Origin: Metellina segmentata
Lineage: Eukaryota > Arthropoda > Arachnida > Araneae > Tetragnathidae
Direction of reading: 5' to 3'
Assembly: GCA_947359465.1 (NCBI GenBank)
Contig: OX375872.1
Span: forward strand, 77,171,100 to 77,235,099
Length of the DNA stretch: 64,000 nucleotides
Made by a program: the position numbers and the translations under genes. This document shows, piece after piece, positions 1-12,204 of the stretch. Under the pieces are notes generated by a model. It ran no database searches. It saw only the letters and a list, made by a program, of their open reading frames with translations, and was not told the origin of the DNA. Every line of letters begins with the position of its first letter. Positions within the stretch are counted from its first letter, which is position 1.

Positions 1-215
1 CGACAGCAAATCGATGTGTGAACAAGTAGCCGTACACGTTAAATCTGTCGTGGCATCAAATGTCCCTTTGGAGAGTTGTGTGCCAACTCAAGTATTGACG
101 TTGCCATCTGACCGCGGTTTAAAATTACGAGGTGTCTGCTCAGTTCTTTCTCTTCGGGATTGATCCTATACCATCGCCAATAGCCCCTTGTGTTGCTCCA
201 GGTTATGAGGTTTCG
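1..215 (+). repeat. tRNA-derived SINE, 3' portion
   Basis: Carries the family body (AAATCTGTCGTGGC, then a phrase like ATCTGACCGCGGTT) and the tail GCCAATAGCCCCTTGTGTTG. The 5' tRNA-like head is cut by the window edge. It is the paralogue of the SINE at 53262-53545. Confidence 0.7.
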
Positions 216-1164
216 TAAGTATAAATTACCATACGCTCTCTAGTACCTCAACTATTTTTTTATACATAATCACTTTCATAAGTATAAGCATTTGTTTTAT
301 AGGAATAAGGAGTCCAACTAAGAAACCCACTAAAAATAAATACTTTAATATCGTCGCCTTGGAGCAGAAACTCATTAACTGGCATAAAACTATTTATTCA
401 GCTGGTAACCGCTGTTTGTAGCTAAGTTGACGACACAATCCACCACTTAGACGCCGAACATCTACTTTTCCTTCAGAACTTCCTTAGGTATAATTATTCA
501 ACAAAAATTGGCACTATAACTTATCCCGTGCCCGTAATTACAGTTGCTCTGTTGATCCATTATCACTTTCTTATGAGCAAACATTTGTTTTGCTAGGAAG
601 TTACGCTGCATTAGTAAAAGGTGATTCCAGGCTTTCCCAACTAAATACAAATTAGGGGATGATTCATATACAATCCTAGCATTGAAAGGAGTGTGTCGCG
701 AAATTTAAATAAAGAATTATTCTCGCCAAATACACTCTGATATAAGCATTATTATCAACAAATTACTTGTACTAACCTATGGAAGGTTTAGCATACTAAT
801 CGGATAGTTCAATATCCTTTCCGGATTGTAAATAGAAATTATGGAAAAAACGTAATTCAAAATATTTTCGGTGATTAAGAAACAAATTAATATGCCAAAT
901 CTTAATAGGATCTTGAGTTTTGATTTAAGCATTTCAGGCTCAAATGCCCTTACTGATAAAGATTTTTCACTGAGAAGGAATAAATGGACTGAACAGAGAA
1001 ATTGAAGAAGCCTAGAACTTAGTCAGATCTAATGGTAGCAATTAATTGACTATAGGTGTAGAGAGTTTTTCAAATTTGAATAAAATAGCAAAATGCTTAG
1101 TTCTGTAGTGTGTGATGAGACAAAGTTGATTTAACGTCATACTAGCGTAACACATCGGGTGATC

Positions 1165-1443
1165 CGATCAAAGATCGTCGTGTACAAAGGGTGATGGTTC
1201 ACATTACATCTGCCATGTCATCGAAAGTACTCACGTTGGTATGATGTGGGAGTTTGGAGAGTGGGTTACCACCTTAGGTGTTGACCTCGTCATTTGAACA
1301 TGGCTCAAAAATACGGTGTTTTCTTCGGATCTATGGACCGTGGTTCAAAATTACGTGGTGTTGTCCTCGGATCTTTCCTTTAGAGGATTGATCCCGAACT
1401 GTCGTTAATAGCTCGTTGTGTTGCTCCAGTGTGACGTTAATTA
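1165..1443 (+). repeat. SINE copy (degraded)
   Basis: Same family body and tail, ending TTGCTCCAGTGTGACGTTAA. An internal segment (CCGTGGTTCAAAATTACG and nearby words) is partly repeated twice. The head is not recognisable. Confidence 0.6.
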
Positions 1444-1828
1444 AAAACTACTACTACTACCTTGAATATAAGTCTTCCGAATCGATAACGGTGAGCTGCT
1501 CTAGTGCGATGTTAATTAAGTACCTATCTACTTACATTCTGCTGTAAAAATGATATCGATTGATACAAATTGGGGTTACTTTATAGGTGTGTACTTTATC
1601 GCCATTTTGGTGACGTACAGAGCTCAATCTAATTGGTGCAGTCCAATCAACTATCGATTATCTATTCGAAATTTTTCTTCGGAATCTTTTTGGCCTAAAT
1701 TCGTTTTCCAAATACAATCCAAATGACGTCACTTTCAAAATACGTACACGAAACACGTATCGCTGCAAAAGCACTTCCGCCATCTATATTTAACTCGAAA
1801 GAAAACTCTTCAATAATGAAAATATTCT

Positions 1829-2036
1829 TTAAACCTCTTGGTGGTTTTTACGGCGAGATATCTCGTCATTATAAAACTGGCCAGATCTGATGGTTCGGAT
1901 ATCTAGTCATTAGAACTGACCAGATTTTGCTCTCGTCAAAAAATTGTCGATTTGTTGGGGAAGAGATATCTCTTCAAACAAAATTGATCAGATCTTGGTG
2001 GTAGAGATATCTCGTCGAAACTACTCGAAGAGTTAA
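1829..2036. repeat. Palindrome-bearing MITE copy
   Basis: Starts near TTTAAACCTCTTGG, ends GAGTTAA, and contains GAGATATCTCGTC units with GACCAGATCTTG spacers. It lies downstream of FAR copy C exon 2; the paralogue is at about 55600-55806. Confidence 0.65.
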
Positions 2037-2154
2037 AATTTGTATTGCAATATATTATAATTATATTTAAAAATATTTTATGCATAGAACGAATTGTTTT
2101 TCAAAGTTAATTCAAATAAAAAACGTAAATTTACACGCCAGATTACAAACTCAC

Positions 2155-2271
2155 TTCAACGTTGAATATCTTATCCATTCTCTCCTCGGCTGTCTTGCCT
2201 CTTTTTGACCGCATCAGTAAATAAATCATTCCCAATCCTGGGCAACATCGTAGCAGTTTTTCTACAAGAAC
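2155..2271 (-). CDS. FAR copy C exon 2 (partial gene)
   Basis: 117 nt in phase 0 with acceptor TTTTAG and donor GTGAGT. It encodes VLVEKLLRCCPGLGMIYLLM and then RSKRGKTAEERM, the same block as copy A exon 2 with four or five substitutions. Exon 3 of this copy should lie left of position 1, because the SINE at 1-215 corresponds to one inside intron 2 of copy A. Confidence 0.88.
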
Positions 2272-2319
2272 CTAAAATACGCACACAGGTCAGTCATTAC
2301 AGAATTACAATATTGAAAG

Positions 2320-2515
2320 AACTCATATTTTGATTCTATTCATTTCGATTCTATAAGACGACATTTTGATTCAAAAAAAGATGTTTTGATTGTAAAAGAA
2401 GGCATTTTGATTCTACAAGAAAACATTTTGATTCCCTAAGAAGACTTTTTAGTTCTATACTAAGATTTGATTCTATGTGAAGACACTTTGATTCTATAAG
2501 ACGTTTTGATTCTTC
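2320..2515. repeat. Minisatellite in FAR copy C intron
   Basis: About nine imperfect units near 21 bp long built on TTTTGATTCTATAAGAAGAC. Confidence 0.75.
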
Positions 2516-2907
2516 GATGTTATTGATAACTTACTACAAAAGAACTATTATTAACTGCTAAGATTACAGCATCGTTGACACTAACATTAAAAGTTGTGAA
2601 TAATGTGTGAAAGTAATTACTTTTTTTACTTGAAAACAGAAGTTATTGGTGTTTGAAGCAGTTAGTAGTTGAATAAATTATTAGTGATTTCAACTTTTAT
2701 TTCTACCAATTTTCAATAAATTTTAACATAATTTTTTAATTTCTGAGAAAGTTAAATTGTTTAAAAGTAATTAATATTAAATATCTTTGTTAAGAGCTGT
2801 AAACTGTTAATTTGTAACATTACTGCTTTAACTGCCATTTAAAAACAGTCCACATTTCCTCTTTGATACTGAAGGACTTTTCCTAAAAAGGGCTATAAAG
2901 CAAACAA

Positions 2908-3078
2908 TGACCTCCAAATGGTTTCGATAAAACATCTCGTCCATCATGAGTTGACTAATTTTGATAATGACGAGTTGTCTCATCATCACGGTAAAGACAA
3001 TTTTTTGTGATCACGATCTGTTAAGTTTTCTTCTAATGAGAAGATATATCGTCGAGACAACCACCAAGAGGGTTAAAA
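2908..3078. repeat. Palindrome-bearing MITE copy
   Basis: Runs from CCTCCAAATGG to CCACCAAGAGGGTTAA with internal GACGAG units. The paralogue is at 57406-57582. Confidence 0.65.
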
Positions 3079-3771
3079 CAATCCGAACGGGAAAGAAATT
3101 CCTCAGATGGACATGCAGAAATACTTTGACGGGCAGTCAGTTGAAGACCAGCCGGTGTTGATTTCTGACCCTCAAGAAATCTTTTTTAGCTCATCAAACT
3201 GTTATAATGTGTTGTCAATTTTAGTTGTAAATCTCCTTTCCCGACATTTTTCTAAGTGGTATGTAATAAGAATATTCTTTCCTATAAGACAATTTCCATT
3301 TTCTGTATAATAAAATCTCAACAAAGAGTACGATAAAGTGGAATTCAAATAAGAAGCTCAAGGCGAAAGCGACACGCAGATCAATCAGAGGTGCCGGCGT
3401 GGGAGGTGAAATCTCTATGATTGGTCTGCGAGTCGCTTTGGGTCTCCTATTTGAATATAGTTTAGGGCACTCACTATAAAATCTAGTATAGAGAATATCA
3501 TGCACTTGAACAAATTGGTGATGTGATCACGAAGTAAAACTTACCTCGTTAACTGACCACAAAAAGAAAAGATAGAATTGTAAAGAACTGTAACCGTGTA
3601 CACATAAAAAGCTAGTTCACTTTTTCTTTACACCTTTTTTCCAAATTTAAAGTGTTTCCCCTGCTTTCATAATAATTCTAATTGAATGGAAAACTACTTA
3701 CCTTCATTTTCAAATCAGAACTTTTCACGCTTACAGAAGAAAAAACGATTATTGAACAATGTATTACTTAC

Positions 3772-3879
3772 CTTGCCGACGAAGCCAGTAGCACCTGTTA
3801 CAAAGATTGAGCGTCCGAAATAGAAACGCTGAATGGGAGTGAGATCGGAGTACGCTTCACTTTCCATTTCGGTCTGCAT
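3772..3879 (-). CDS. FAR copy C exon 1 (partial gene)
   Basis: 36 codons starting MQTEMESEAYSDLTP and ending TGATGFVGK with donor GTAAGT. It differs from copy A exon 1 at a few residues only (N to S, E to D, I to V), which suggests selection or a recent copy. Copy C continues to the left beyond the window, so its integrity cannot be judged. Confidence 0.88.
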
Positions 3880-4034
3880 TGTCTACTGCTAAATGTATAT
3901 TCAACTTTTATTCACTTTTGATCATGTGTTAGCTACAAGAAAAATAAACTGTGTTCAGTTTCTCGTTTTGAATTGCATATCAAAATTATTTAGATTTTCG
4001 TCATTGAAGTTCATCGTATTGCTGTAGATTTCAA

Positions 4035-4230
4035 ATTGAATTAATCGAGGAAGTACTTCCGTCATTACTAAAACTGATCAGATCTTGACAATCGTCATCG
4101 TCAAAAAATCTACATTCCTTGTAGGACAAGATAAATCGCCATTTAAAAAATTGGTCAGATCTTGGCGACCGGGATATCTTATAGAAACCATGAAAACATA
4201 GAACCCCCCCCCCTTTGGAGGTTAAGGATA
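4035..4230. repeat. Palindrome-bearing MITE copy (degraded)
   Basis: Contains GATCAGATCTTGAC and TTGGAGGTTAA at its right end; a nine-C run is present near 4204. The paralogue is at 58435-58595. Confidence 0.55.
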
Positions 4231-4493
4231 ACCAACAAACAACCAGTTTGGACTTTCGTATAAATTCAGATAACTATCATAGATACAATTGAAAGTGCTA
4301 TTATTTATGAAATCGCTGTGCAAGACAAGGAAAAGTGTATAAATTGCAAAGTTTTATGTTTCGACATCACTTATACGATTGCCACGCTTCTAGTTTTCCT
4401 CCTACTCTTCGTTAGTTTCTAAGGAGGTAATAACCGTATAATGACGCAAATTCTTTTGAGAAACATTTCCATAGACTGCTTTTCTCTAAACCA

Positions 4494-4717
4494 TTAACCC
4501 TCCTGATCGTTTATCTTTGTATTGTGAAATGCCCTACAGTTGACAGACGCTGGTACAAAATCCTGTTCCAAACTTTTACCAGTTCTGGGCAATGTACAAT
4601 TTGTTTTTACTACTTAGATCTTCATTCCCCATGTAGTAATTGGGCAGTTTTACCTCGACGATGTATGGCGTCATTAGCAAATTTTACGGGTTGTCTCGTC
4701 GAAACACTTGGAGAGTT
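4494..4717. repeat. Palindrome-bearing MITE copy
   Basis: Starts ATTAACCCTCCTG and ends TCGTCGAAACACTTGGAGAG. The paralogue is at 58958-59196. Confidence 0.6.
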
Positions 4718-5028
4718 AGTGCTTCAAGTAAATCACCATGAATAAATAATTGATAAACTATCAAAGATAGATATAGATAGTTCACTAAAGTAGGTGGCAT
4801 GGCAATAGATATTATTGGCGAATACACACATATATAAGCAATATGTAATCAGTCGCACGGATTCGTGTTTTTACCGCTTCATTGATTTGAGCTACGGAGC
4901 TGAATAATACTGCTAAAACTACACGGAAGAGCTCGGCCGCTCTTATGAAATTCTTCATAAGTCTGGTTACAGAAGGCAATGAGAAATCCGGAAGATAGAA
5001 ATCAGCGCACGTTCGAGGGATCATTTAC

Positions 5029-5160
5029 CAATCCGATAACGTCCGGTCACACATGACTCGCCTCTACCAGGGGTGCATCCCTGGTGTTGAAAGCCTTCCT
5101 TGACCAGAGAGATCCCCCGTTCTGTCTCCCAATAAGCATGTCTGGGATACGCTAGGTCAG
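5029..5160 (+). pseudogene. Tc1-like transposase scrap
   Basis: The plus strand reads DNVRSHMTRLYQGC and later PNKHVWDTLG, a decayed version of the last catalytic region of a Tc1 transposase, with stops. The same scrap is at 59513-59645. Confidence 0.6.
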
Positions 5161-5184
5161 GCCTCGAAATAGATTTTTTAATTC

Positions 5185-5235
5185 AGGTGCACAAGGTGCA
5201 CCTAAGTTTTTAATTTAGGTGCATGGCATGCACCT
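5185..5235. repeat. Twin hairpins
   Basis: Two adjacent short inverted repeats with the same arms: AGGTGCAC...GTGCACCT at 5185-5203 and AGGTGCATG...CATGCACCT at 5217-5235. Confidence 0.7.
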
Positions 5236-5770
5236 AGCGACCTAATGTTTGGAATATCTATGAATTAGAACCTTAATAAAATTTGACGGAAATAGATTTT
5301 GAAGAACTTTTGGCATATCAATGTAAAATTTCAGCTCCTTCCATCGGATAAATTTTGTTTTTTGGATGCGTGTATTATGCCTTCATAAGCTTATAAAAAA
5401 CAGACTGTCCATTACAATACAAATGTACAATATCTCATCAATTAAAATATTGCCATTTGCAAACAATTTGGTCGAAAAATATTTAGGTCTTAAAGGTCTA
5501 TATTCAGAATGTATGTCTAAAGACGAAAAAATTTTTACAGTGCATTTATTTTACATTATTTAAAAATTAATTTAAAAGTCCCAAGCCCTATTCTTAAATC
5601 TCACAGAGCGATTGATACTAATTGTAAGTACGTTTGACTTGCTTTATCTATTAATTCAGCAAATAAATTCAGAGCATTGTAAGAATCGGTATATATGTTA
5701 GATTTTGGTTATAAATCGTCTTTATGAAGGCCAATATTTATAGTCCTAATAAATAAACAATCGACATACA
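5231..5770. other. AT-rich stretch, no feature recognised
   Basis: A run of short open frames without family resemblance. I see nothing supportable here. Confidence 0.5.
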
Positions 5771-6310
5771 CTACCCTACAGTAATGAACCGGACAGCAAG
5801 ATATGATGGTATAAGGGAAAGAATACATGCTTTATTAAGGGATGGTCCCCCACGTGCTGCAATTACACTAGCAACCCTTCCGTGCATACTTTCAACAAGG
5901 TTTTGATACACAGCTATGGGTATTTGTGTCCATTGCTGCTGCAAAAATGTCGCCAGCTCAGCTGTAGATTTTGGACTTGGTGCCCTGGTTTGTAAGCGTC
6001 GCTTTAACTCGTCCCACAAATGTTCTATGGGGTTTAGGTCAGGACTCTGAGCATGAAAGGGCAGAAGTTTTACATCCATATCTTGATACCACTGCTTGAC
6101 AGAGGCTGCAACATGACATGGAGCGTTTTCGTCCTGGATATAACATTCGTTCATTCCATAAAATTGCCAAAGCGTAGGAAGAACCTAATTGTCCAAAATG
6201 TTCATGGAAGCTTCGGCGTTCAATTTACCAGGAACAACACGCAAAGGTGCCAGGTCATACCACGAAAAACACCCCCAAACAAATAGTTGGATTTTATGCA
6301 AATCCGCTTG
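5771..6310 (-). pseudogene. Tc1-like transposase, C-terminal half
   Basis: The minus strand has an open frame of 127 codons with QDENAPCH (second catalytic Asp) and SPDLNPIEHLWDELKRRL (catalytic Glu), ending GRVASVIAARGG, the normal Tc1 C-terminus. Upstream, KLNAEASMNILDN continues in the same frame to a stop. The N-terminal half, including the DNA-binding domain, is missing. One extra Glu lies next to the catalytic Asp. Confidence 0.85.
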
Positions 6311-6419
6311 CGTCTGGTCCATTATTGTAGGTTAGTATGACCGAGTTGGTTAATTCTCAATGTACCGTAGATTAAATATTTCAGAGCACTATTTAGTTTC
6401 TTGAATTCTTTACATATTA

Positions 6420-7620
6420 CACTAGCCACTCCTGGGCCAGCATGGCGTTGCCCATGACCGTTCTTTTCGTGGGGTCAGGTGTGACCACTGCTCGCAAAAC
6501 CCCAGTGATTGCTACGAATTCTCACTTGGTTTGAGAAGCAAATTGGATAACAGCCATCATGGCGTTGCCCGTGATGTCGGTTTGCTTCGCGAACCAAATG
6601 GAAATTCGTAGCCTATTGGAATGAATTCCCTGCGAATTCCAATTTAGTTTGCTTCGCAAACCAACACCACAGGCACCGCCGTAACGGCCTCGTTATTGTC
6701 AAATTTGGCCAAATTCAATAATAGCCATTATGTGATTGCCCGTTGTGTTCGTTTGCTTCGCAAACCAACACCACGGACAACACAATAATGGCCTCTTCAT
6801 TGTCAAATTCGGCCTAATTCAAATTGCGAAGAGATCCAATCGGTGTGACGTCACAATCTCTTGCAAAAATATAAATATTTAATTGAAAAATTATTTATTA
6901 AAAGAAAATCAAATGCAAGGTTTCGATCTGTTGTAAAATTTTCCGCAGATTTCAAATCCGTTGAAATTTTTAATCTATCTTTAACGATCCCGATTTTACA
7001 AAATAGAACTTAACAATGCCAGTCAAAATTATTTTTATTCGTTTTGCTGAAAGCAGGAAATGAAATCTGTGATTTCTGGAATTTCGAATCAAATGAAGGT
7101 CATTCTGCGCAATGGCCCTTTGTATTTAATATCAATGAAAAAAACATAAAAATATCAATTTAAAAATTATTTATTAAAAAAAATTATATATTTAGGTATT
7201 GATCTATTGTAAAATTTTCCGCAGATTTCAAATCCATTAAAAAAAATTTTCTATCTTTAACGGTCTATGAGATAGAAAAAAAAGAACTACATTACTACTG
7301 TTAAAAGTTTATTTGCTATTTATCGTCTGCTGGAAAATCATTCCTCCGTGCAAAATGAAAACGGAAACGAAAAAAATAAATTCAGAATATTTTATCTTTT
7401 ATGTTATTGCATTCTAAGAATATCAGTGATAATTAAATTTCATAAAATTCTTTTAAAAGTGTTCTAGATTGAATTGTAAAATTCGCCGCGACCCAAATAT
7501 TGCAAAAATTTCGGACTATCTGTGTGCCAAATCCCATTACTGTAAGTGCCATAGATTCATCAGGACTTTGCGGGTAGAAAACTAACAGACAAACACTTCC
7601 TTTTATAATAGTAGAGATGT
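6420..7620. repeat. Compound interspersed repeat with TTTGCTTCGCAAACC units
   Basis: The start GCCAGCATGGCGTTGCCC and GTTCTTTTCGTGGGGTCAGG recurs at about 26278 and 37568, and the later part (ATTTTCCGCAGATTTCAAAT) at 7200, 26690 and 38005. TTTGCTTCGC(A/G)AACCAA occurs three times between 6580 and 6770. No coding frame. Probably a non-autonomous element; I cannot name its class. Confidence 0.5.
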
Positions 7621-7653
7621 TCACATTGGTTTTGTAAAAAATAAGCTTATTAC

Positions 7654-7850
7654 TGAGCTCCCAATGACTTCCCCACCTTCATCTGACCGTGGTTCAAAAT
7701 TTTGAAGTGGAATTTTGAAGTTCGGTTTGTCTCTCGGTTATTTTTCCCTTCGGGATTTTTCTTTTTTATTAGGAATTTTATTTTTCCCTTCCCAATCCGT
7801 CGCCACTAGCTTGTTGTGTTGATCCAATTCGACGTTTTTTCAACTACCTA
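7654..7850 (+). repeat. SINE 3' fragment
   Basis: Contains CATCTGACCGTGGTTCAAAA and ends GTTGTGTTGATCCAATTCG. The head is missing. Confidence 0.55.
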
Positions 7851-8838
7851 ATGATTTTCCATCGTCATGAAATTAATTCGAACTTTGTTGTAAACTAAAG
7901 AATTTTGTCTTAGTTTTGCACATGACAGCCTGAATTTCAAATTCTAGTAGTTAATGAATTTGAGTCAGACGGATCGACTTTTTAGCTCCCCCGATTTATT
8001 GTTTTCCGTACCTAATTATTTTTTGCTGGTAACTTCAAAAAGCAAGAGGCGACGCACAATAATGACTTCAATTATGAGTCACTTTGTGTTCTTCGCTTCA
8101 ATTTTTTTTGTAGAAGTACTCAGTAATGATTCCTTTGCAAATACCAGTCCATTTTGCAATATAATAAAATTTGTTGCTTTAGTGCTACATAAAATCAAAT
8201 ACCTATAATTTAAATAAAGGAATTACAAATACAAAAATGACGTAACACAAAATTTAATACATAATTTTATGCGAATCAAACGAATCAACCAAACGAATTA
8301 CTTAAATTTAAAAGATATTCGTAATTTTATAAGTTTTATTTTTGTAATCACTCCCTATAAAAACGAAATTCAATAAAGAATTTATTTCCAATAAACTGTA
8401 TTTAATTTCTTTGTGATAATAAAACTTTTACAAATAGTCGTGTTAATAACACGGCATATTCATATAATAAAACATAGGCACGTATACCTTTACTAATTCG
8501 ATGCATTAATCTTAAGTGATAGAAGAAATGCTAAATATTTCCAAATTCATGGACGACTATGAATAAAAATCAAATTTAAATGCAGAAAAAGTGTATTCCT
8601 TTCCCGAAATTTTTAAAGTAAAACATTAAACGTTATTCAAACATGATTATATTTTACGCCAGATTGCAATGTGAAAAGCTTGTGATATTTCATAATTGAA
8701 CTAATGAAAGAACGATAGCTCTTATTAAAACTACTGTCCATTTCAGGTTACTCTTGGTTAGTTTCATTTGAAGTCAGTCTTGGATAGACTAGTGAGATCT
8801 CTGATAAGTCTATGCATTATGTTTCTTCCGTTGATATT
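7851..8838. other. AT-rich stretch, no feature recognised
   Basis: Simple AT-rich sequence with an 84-codon open frame that has no recognisable similarity. Nothing supportable. Confidence 0.5.
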
Positions 8839-8839
8839 T

Positions 8840-9003
8840 AATTGGCCTAGCGTGGAAGTTAGGAGAATGGGGTGCCAGCTCAGGTTTTATAATCTTCATC
8901 TAACCGAGGTTCAGAATTAAGAAGTGTTGGATATTACCTCCGGGATTGATCCCAAACCGTCGCCAATAAGCCGCAGTGTTGCTCCAGTGCGACGTTAACT
9001 ACC
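8840..9003 (+). repeat. SINE 3' fragment
   Basis: Contains GGGATTGATCCCAAACCGTC, GCCAATAAGCC and the tail TTGCTCCAGTGCGACGTTAA. Confidence 0.6.
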
Positions 9004-9210
9004 TGTTGATATTTAAATGAGAATTTATCACGCTTCTGCAACATTCCAGTCGCTGGTTGAACTGTATTTTTGATGCCGGAATTTAAATTATAAATCAAGA
9101 GAGCTACGTTAAAAACATGTTCATAGCAAGTAAGAAGTAGAAAAATCATAATTGAGATCGCTAGTCGATAATTTCATGAAGGGGGGCCAGCACAATTTTA
9201 TCCCTAGGGG

Positions 9211-9719
9211 ATTTAATTTTGAGGCTGGACCATAAATTTAAATTTTCATTTTCAGAGTCCACATCCTAATGGGTAACTACAGAATTAATTACATGTGAGT
9301 ACTGAAATTTAAGGAAGAAATGTACAAAAGAAAAAAGAAAATATTTTGTATCACAATCTGAACACTGAAGTAGCAGTCACTTTATCATCACATAAAATAT
9401 ACAAGTCATAGGGGACTGTACTGTGCAAATGCATCTTCATAAAATTACAGACAACCCAAAATGGTTATCCCCTAGAGCTCGTGCTTATGATGGTACGTAT
9501 TTAACATTATATTTAATGGATATTTAGAGATAATTAAGTGACTGCTACTTCAGTATTTATATTTCGATATAAAACATTCGCACATTTCTACAGGACATTC
9601 TTTCTTTATGTTTTTATCCATACTCACTAGTAGTCTGCTCTATAATTACCCATCCAGATATGAACGTTGAAATTGAAAATAAATTTAAATTTAAAGTCAG
9701 ACCCCAAAATAAATTAAAT
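9211..9719. mobile_element. Fold-back element (long inverted repeats)
   Basis: The arms start ATTTAATTTTGAGGCTGGAC at the left and end in its diverged reverse complement at the right, pairing over about 170 bp. An inner inverted repeat (CTGAAGTAGCAGTCACTT at 9365; its complement ending 9553) pairs 19 of 20 bases. No coding potential, so it looks like a MITE or fold-back element. Confidence 0.6.
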
Positions 9720-9722
9720 GTT

Positions 9723-10308
9723 TCATTTCTATTGCAAGTGTCCGGGTGACTTTTGTGCGTTGTATGTATACACATAATTACAAATGATTAAATTAATTAA
9801 TACCTAAATTTTCACCACCTTATATGTCTTTATAACAGACGTTAAATAAACAAGGGAAGTTTTGTTGAAAACAGAAAAGTGAAATGCATCCGGAGATCTA
9901 TTGATTTAACTGGAGTGAGTAATCCCTGCTGATACCGAAATACAGTAGCGGGTAAGGGGTCATGTAGAAAAGAGCTTACCTTGTTCTGTCAATTTCGTCC
10001 ACCATTCACTTCGACTCTCTCTCCCTGTCAAAAGCGATAAGTTATAGCCTCAGCGTATCGAAAACACTAGGGTGAGGCATAAAGTTCTTTGAGGAAATGA
10101 GCTTTTTCTGTTCCTCCATCACCTCCTCCTCCTCCCCCATTCAAACCATCTACGTTAATGGCATTCAAGTAGAATTAAAATCGACGTCCAACAATCTGTA
10201 AACAGTTGTCAACAATGTCTTTTTTTTTACTGCATTCGTAGAACTTCAGGGAATGAGGCAGATCCTCCGGTAACATGTTTAGGTGTTATTCTACGATTAT
10301 GACAGTAA
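9723..10308. other. Unassigned noncoding stretch
   Basis: No gene or repeat identified, apart from a pyrimidine-rich segment near 10010-10140. Confidence 0.4.
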
Positions 10309-10309
10309 C

Positions 10310-10400
10310 AGTTTCATTGTGTGTGTTTGTCTATTTCTTGATATTGTATGCCTTATGTCTGGTGCAGAATGACTAAATATAGCCCTTTCGCCTAAATTCT
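10310..10400 (+). repeat. Second SINE family, 3' fragment
   Basis: Contains TTGATATTGTATGCCTTATG and the end AATATAGCCC. Recognised by its match to the copy at 10630-10860. Confidence 0.5.
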
Positions 10401-10629
10401 CCGGGGTGTCCAATTGGTTAGGGTTTTATACAGGTGCAAGATTCAACAATAGCTTTTGTAGAGAACAACTTTCAATTTTAGAAAGAGGTTTGGAACAAGT
10501 TTTCAAGCAAGGAAAAATGAAATTACGATTAATTTCATTTCTGTAAGTTTTGTGGACAACTAAATACTTTCACACTCATTACAATGAGTAATCTGTTTAT
10601 TTTGCTTTACAAGTATTTTACCCAATATA

Positions 10630-10860
10630 TTTCGTGGCTTTCGTGGCTCAGTGGGTAAGCCCCACTGCGATAGCGACCTTCGAGTTGTGTAGCTGGCGCA
10701 GTTTCAATTCCTTTCGGGTGTATTCCTCCTTGGGGGTATTTCTCTTTTGTGTCAGTAAAACTTCCGTTGTGTTTCCATTACTTGATATTGTATGTCTCGT
10801 GTCTGATGCAGAATCACCAAATATAGCACTTGCGTGATATAACCGTAAGACCAACCAACA
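10630..10860 (+). repeat. Second tRNA-derived SINE family
   Basis: The head CGTGGCTCAGTGGGTAAGCC is a good box A. It ends with TTGATATTGTATGTCTCGTG and ACCAAATATAGC. Different body and tail from the main SINE family; other pieces are at 10310, 17885 and 59955. Confidence 0.6.
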
Positions 10861-11660
10861 CAATTTTTAAAAATGCAAAACTTTTAAGATTCATTCATAA
10901 ATTCATTCTAAACGATGTTTTCGACCGTAGATAAGGATAGATTTTGAAGTTTTGTAAAACCGAAATTAATTTTTATTCATAATACATAATACATACTAAG
11001 CAATTTAGGAAGGGTGTTGAGCAAAATAGAAAGATAACTGATTTTTCAAATTATGACGGAAAACTTTTTTAAACACGTGGATTATTTTCTATTTACCACA
11101 CTTTTAATTGCAGGAATGCTTAATTGAAATTTAAGACAATAACATGGTGCTAACTAATCAAGTAAAGTAGTTATCTATCGATCCTATCACTGTCATAATC
11201 AAATCGAGCTTTTGCACAGTAATGGAATGGGGTGATTTTCTCCCATTAGTTATGCAAGATTTATTGCTATTGAGAATCCATTTCTTTTACCTCTAGAACG
11301 TATAGCAATTATAATAAATCATAGCAAAATAATGAGCAGTGTAATTTGCATAGCAATATCTGAGCAAAAGACTAATGCTAGTGAAACCATTAACAACGTC
11401 TAGACTTCACCCAAGTAGAAACAAAACGGATTCTGAAATGCCTTTCATAATTATCGAAGGCGTTACAGAATCCGTTGATTATAATCGAATAAAGTTGCAT
11501 TATATCTGACTCAACAGCACCTCAACCTGAAACGAGTCCTAAGATCCAATATAAAAAAAAACAGTACTGACGTTTTTTTTGTTTCTAAAATTGCAGACAC
11601 TGTTGATCAATTTTTTATCTACCTCATAAACATGCCACTCGTTTGCAAGGCTCGAGAAAT
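10861..11660. other. Unassigned noncoding stretch
   Basis: AT-rich; no coding, repeat or RNA feature recognised. Confidence 0.4.
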
Positions 11661-11669
11661 GAACAAGTA

Positions 11670-11881
11670 AAATCATTCCGACGAGATATCTCCGTTAAGA
11701 TCAGACCAATTTTGCTTCAGACTAGATACTTCTTCGATCAAAATATTGCCAATTTTTTTAAGATGACGAGATGAAGATCTGATCAGCTATTTTCAAATGA
11801 CGAGAAGCCTCGCCTATCCAGATCTGGTCTATTTATACTGATCACCAATCACCTCTTCGAGACACTCACCAAGAGGGTTAA
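11670..11881. repeat. Palindrome-bearing MITE copy
   Basis: Contains CCGACGAGATATCTCCG and ends CCAAGAGGGTTAA. No paralogue elsewhere, so this is an independent insertion. Confidence 0.6.
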
Positions 11882-12204
11882 CGCTTGGCTCTCGAGAGCC
11901 CATTTTGTCCGTAGTGCTGCGAAACTGAACTTTGGAACATTTTTGAGGTGTTTGAAGGAACGTAACCCTCCTCCTAATTTATTGTAAAATTAACGCAATA
12001 AATCCGTGATGATTACTTTGTTAATCCTTGATTCATAAATATTTCAGTAGAAATGTAGTACAGTAAAGAGGTCTTCTGTAGGGGGCTGTTCTGATGTTCT
12101 TCGTATTACTTGAGTTTTATTTATCCGAGTTGATCTTGTTCTACATTTTCTCGGACAATCAATACTTGTGTTCTACAATTTGTTTTGATATCCAGTTGGA
12201 TACC

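Larger units (their letters stand above)
1..5158. repeat. Tandem-duplicated block, left copy (matches 53330-59638)
   Basis: Collinear, direct-orientation match to about 53330-59638: the SINE at the left edge, sequence round FAR exons 1 and 2, the intron minisatellite, three MITEs and the Tc1 scrap at the end all recur in the same order. Differences are insertions such as the Helitron in the right copy. About 430-1460 here has no clear counterpart. Confidence 0.85.

Noticed and set aside
2320..2515. CRISPR-like array of short repeats
   Set aside because: The units are contiguous without spacers and the genome is eukaryotic; it is a minisatellite.
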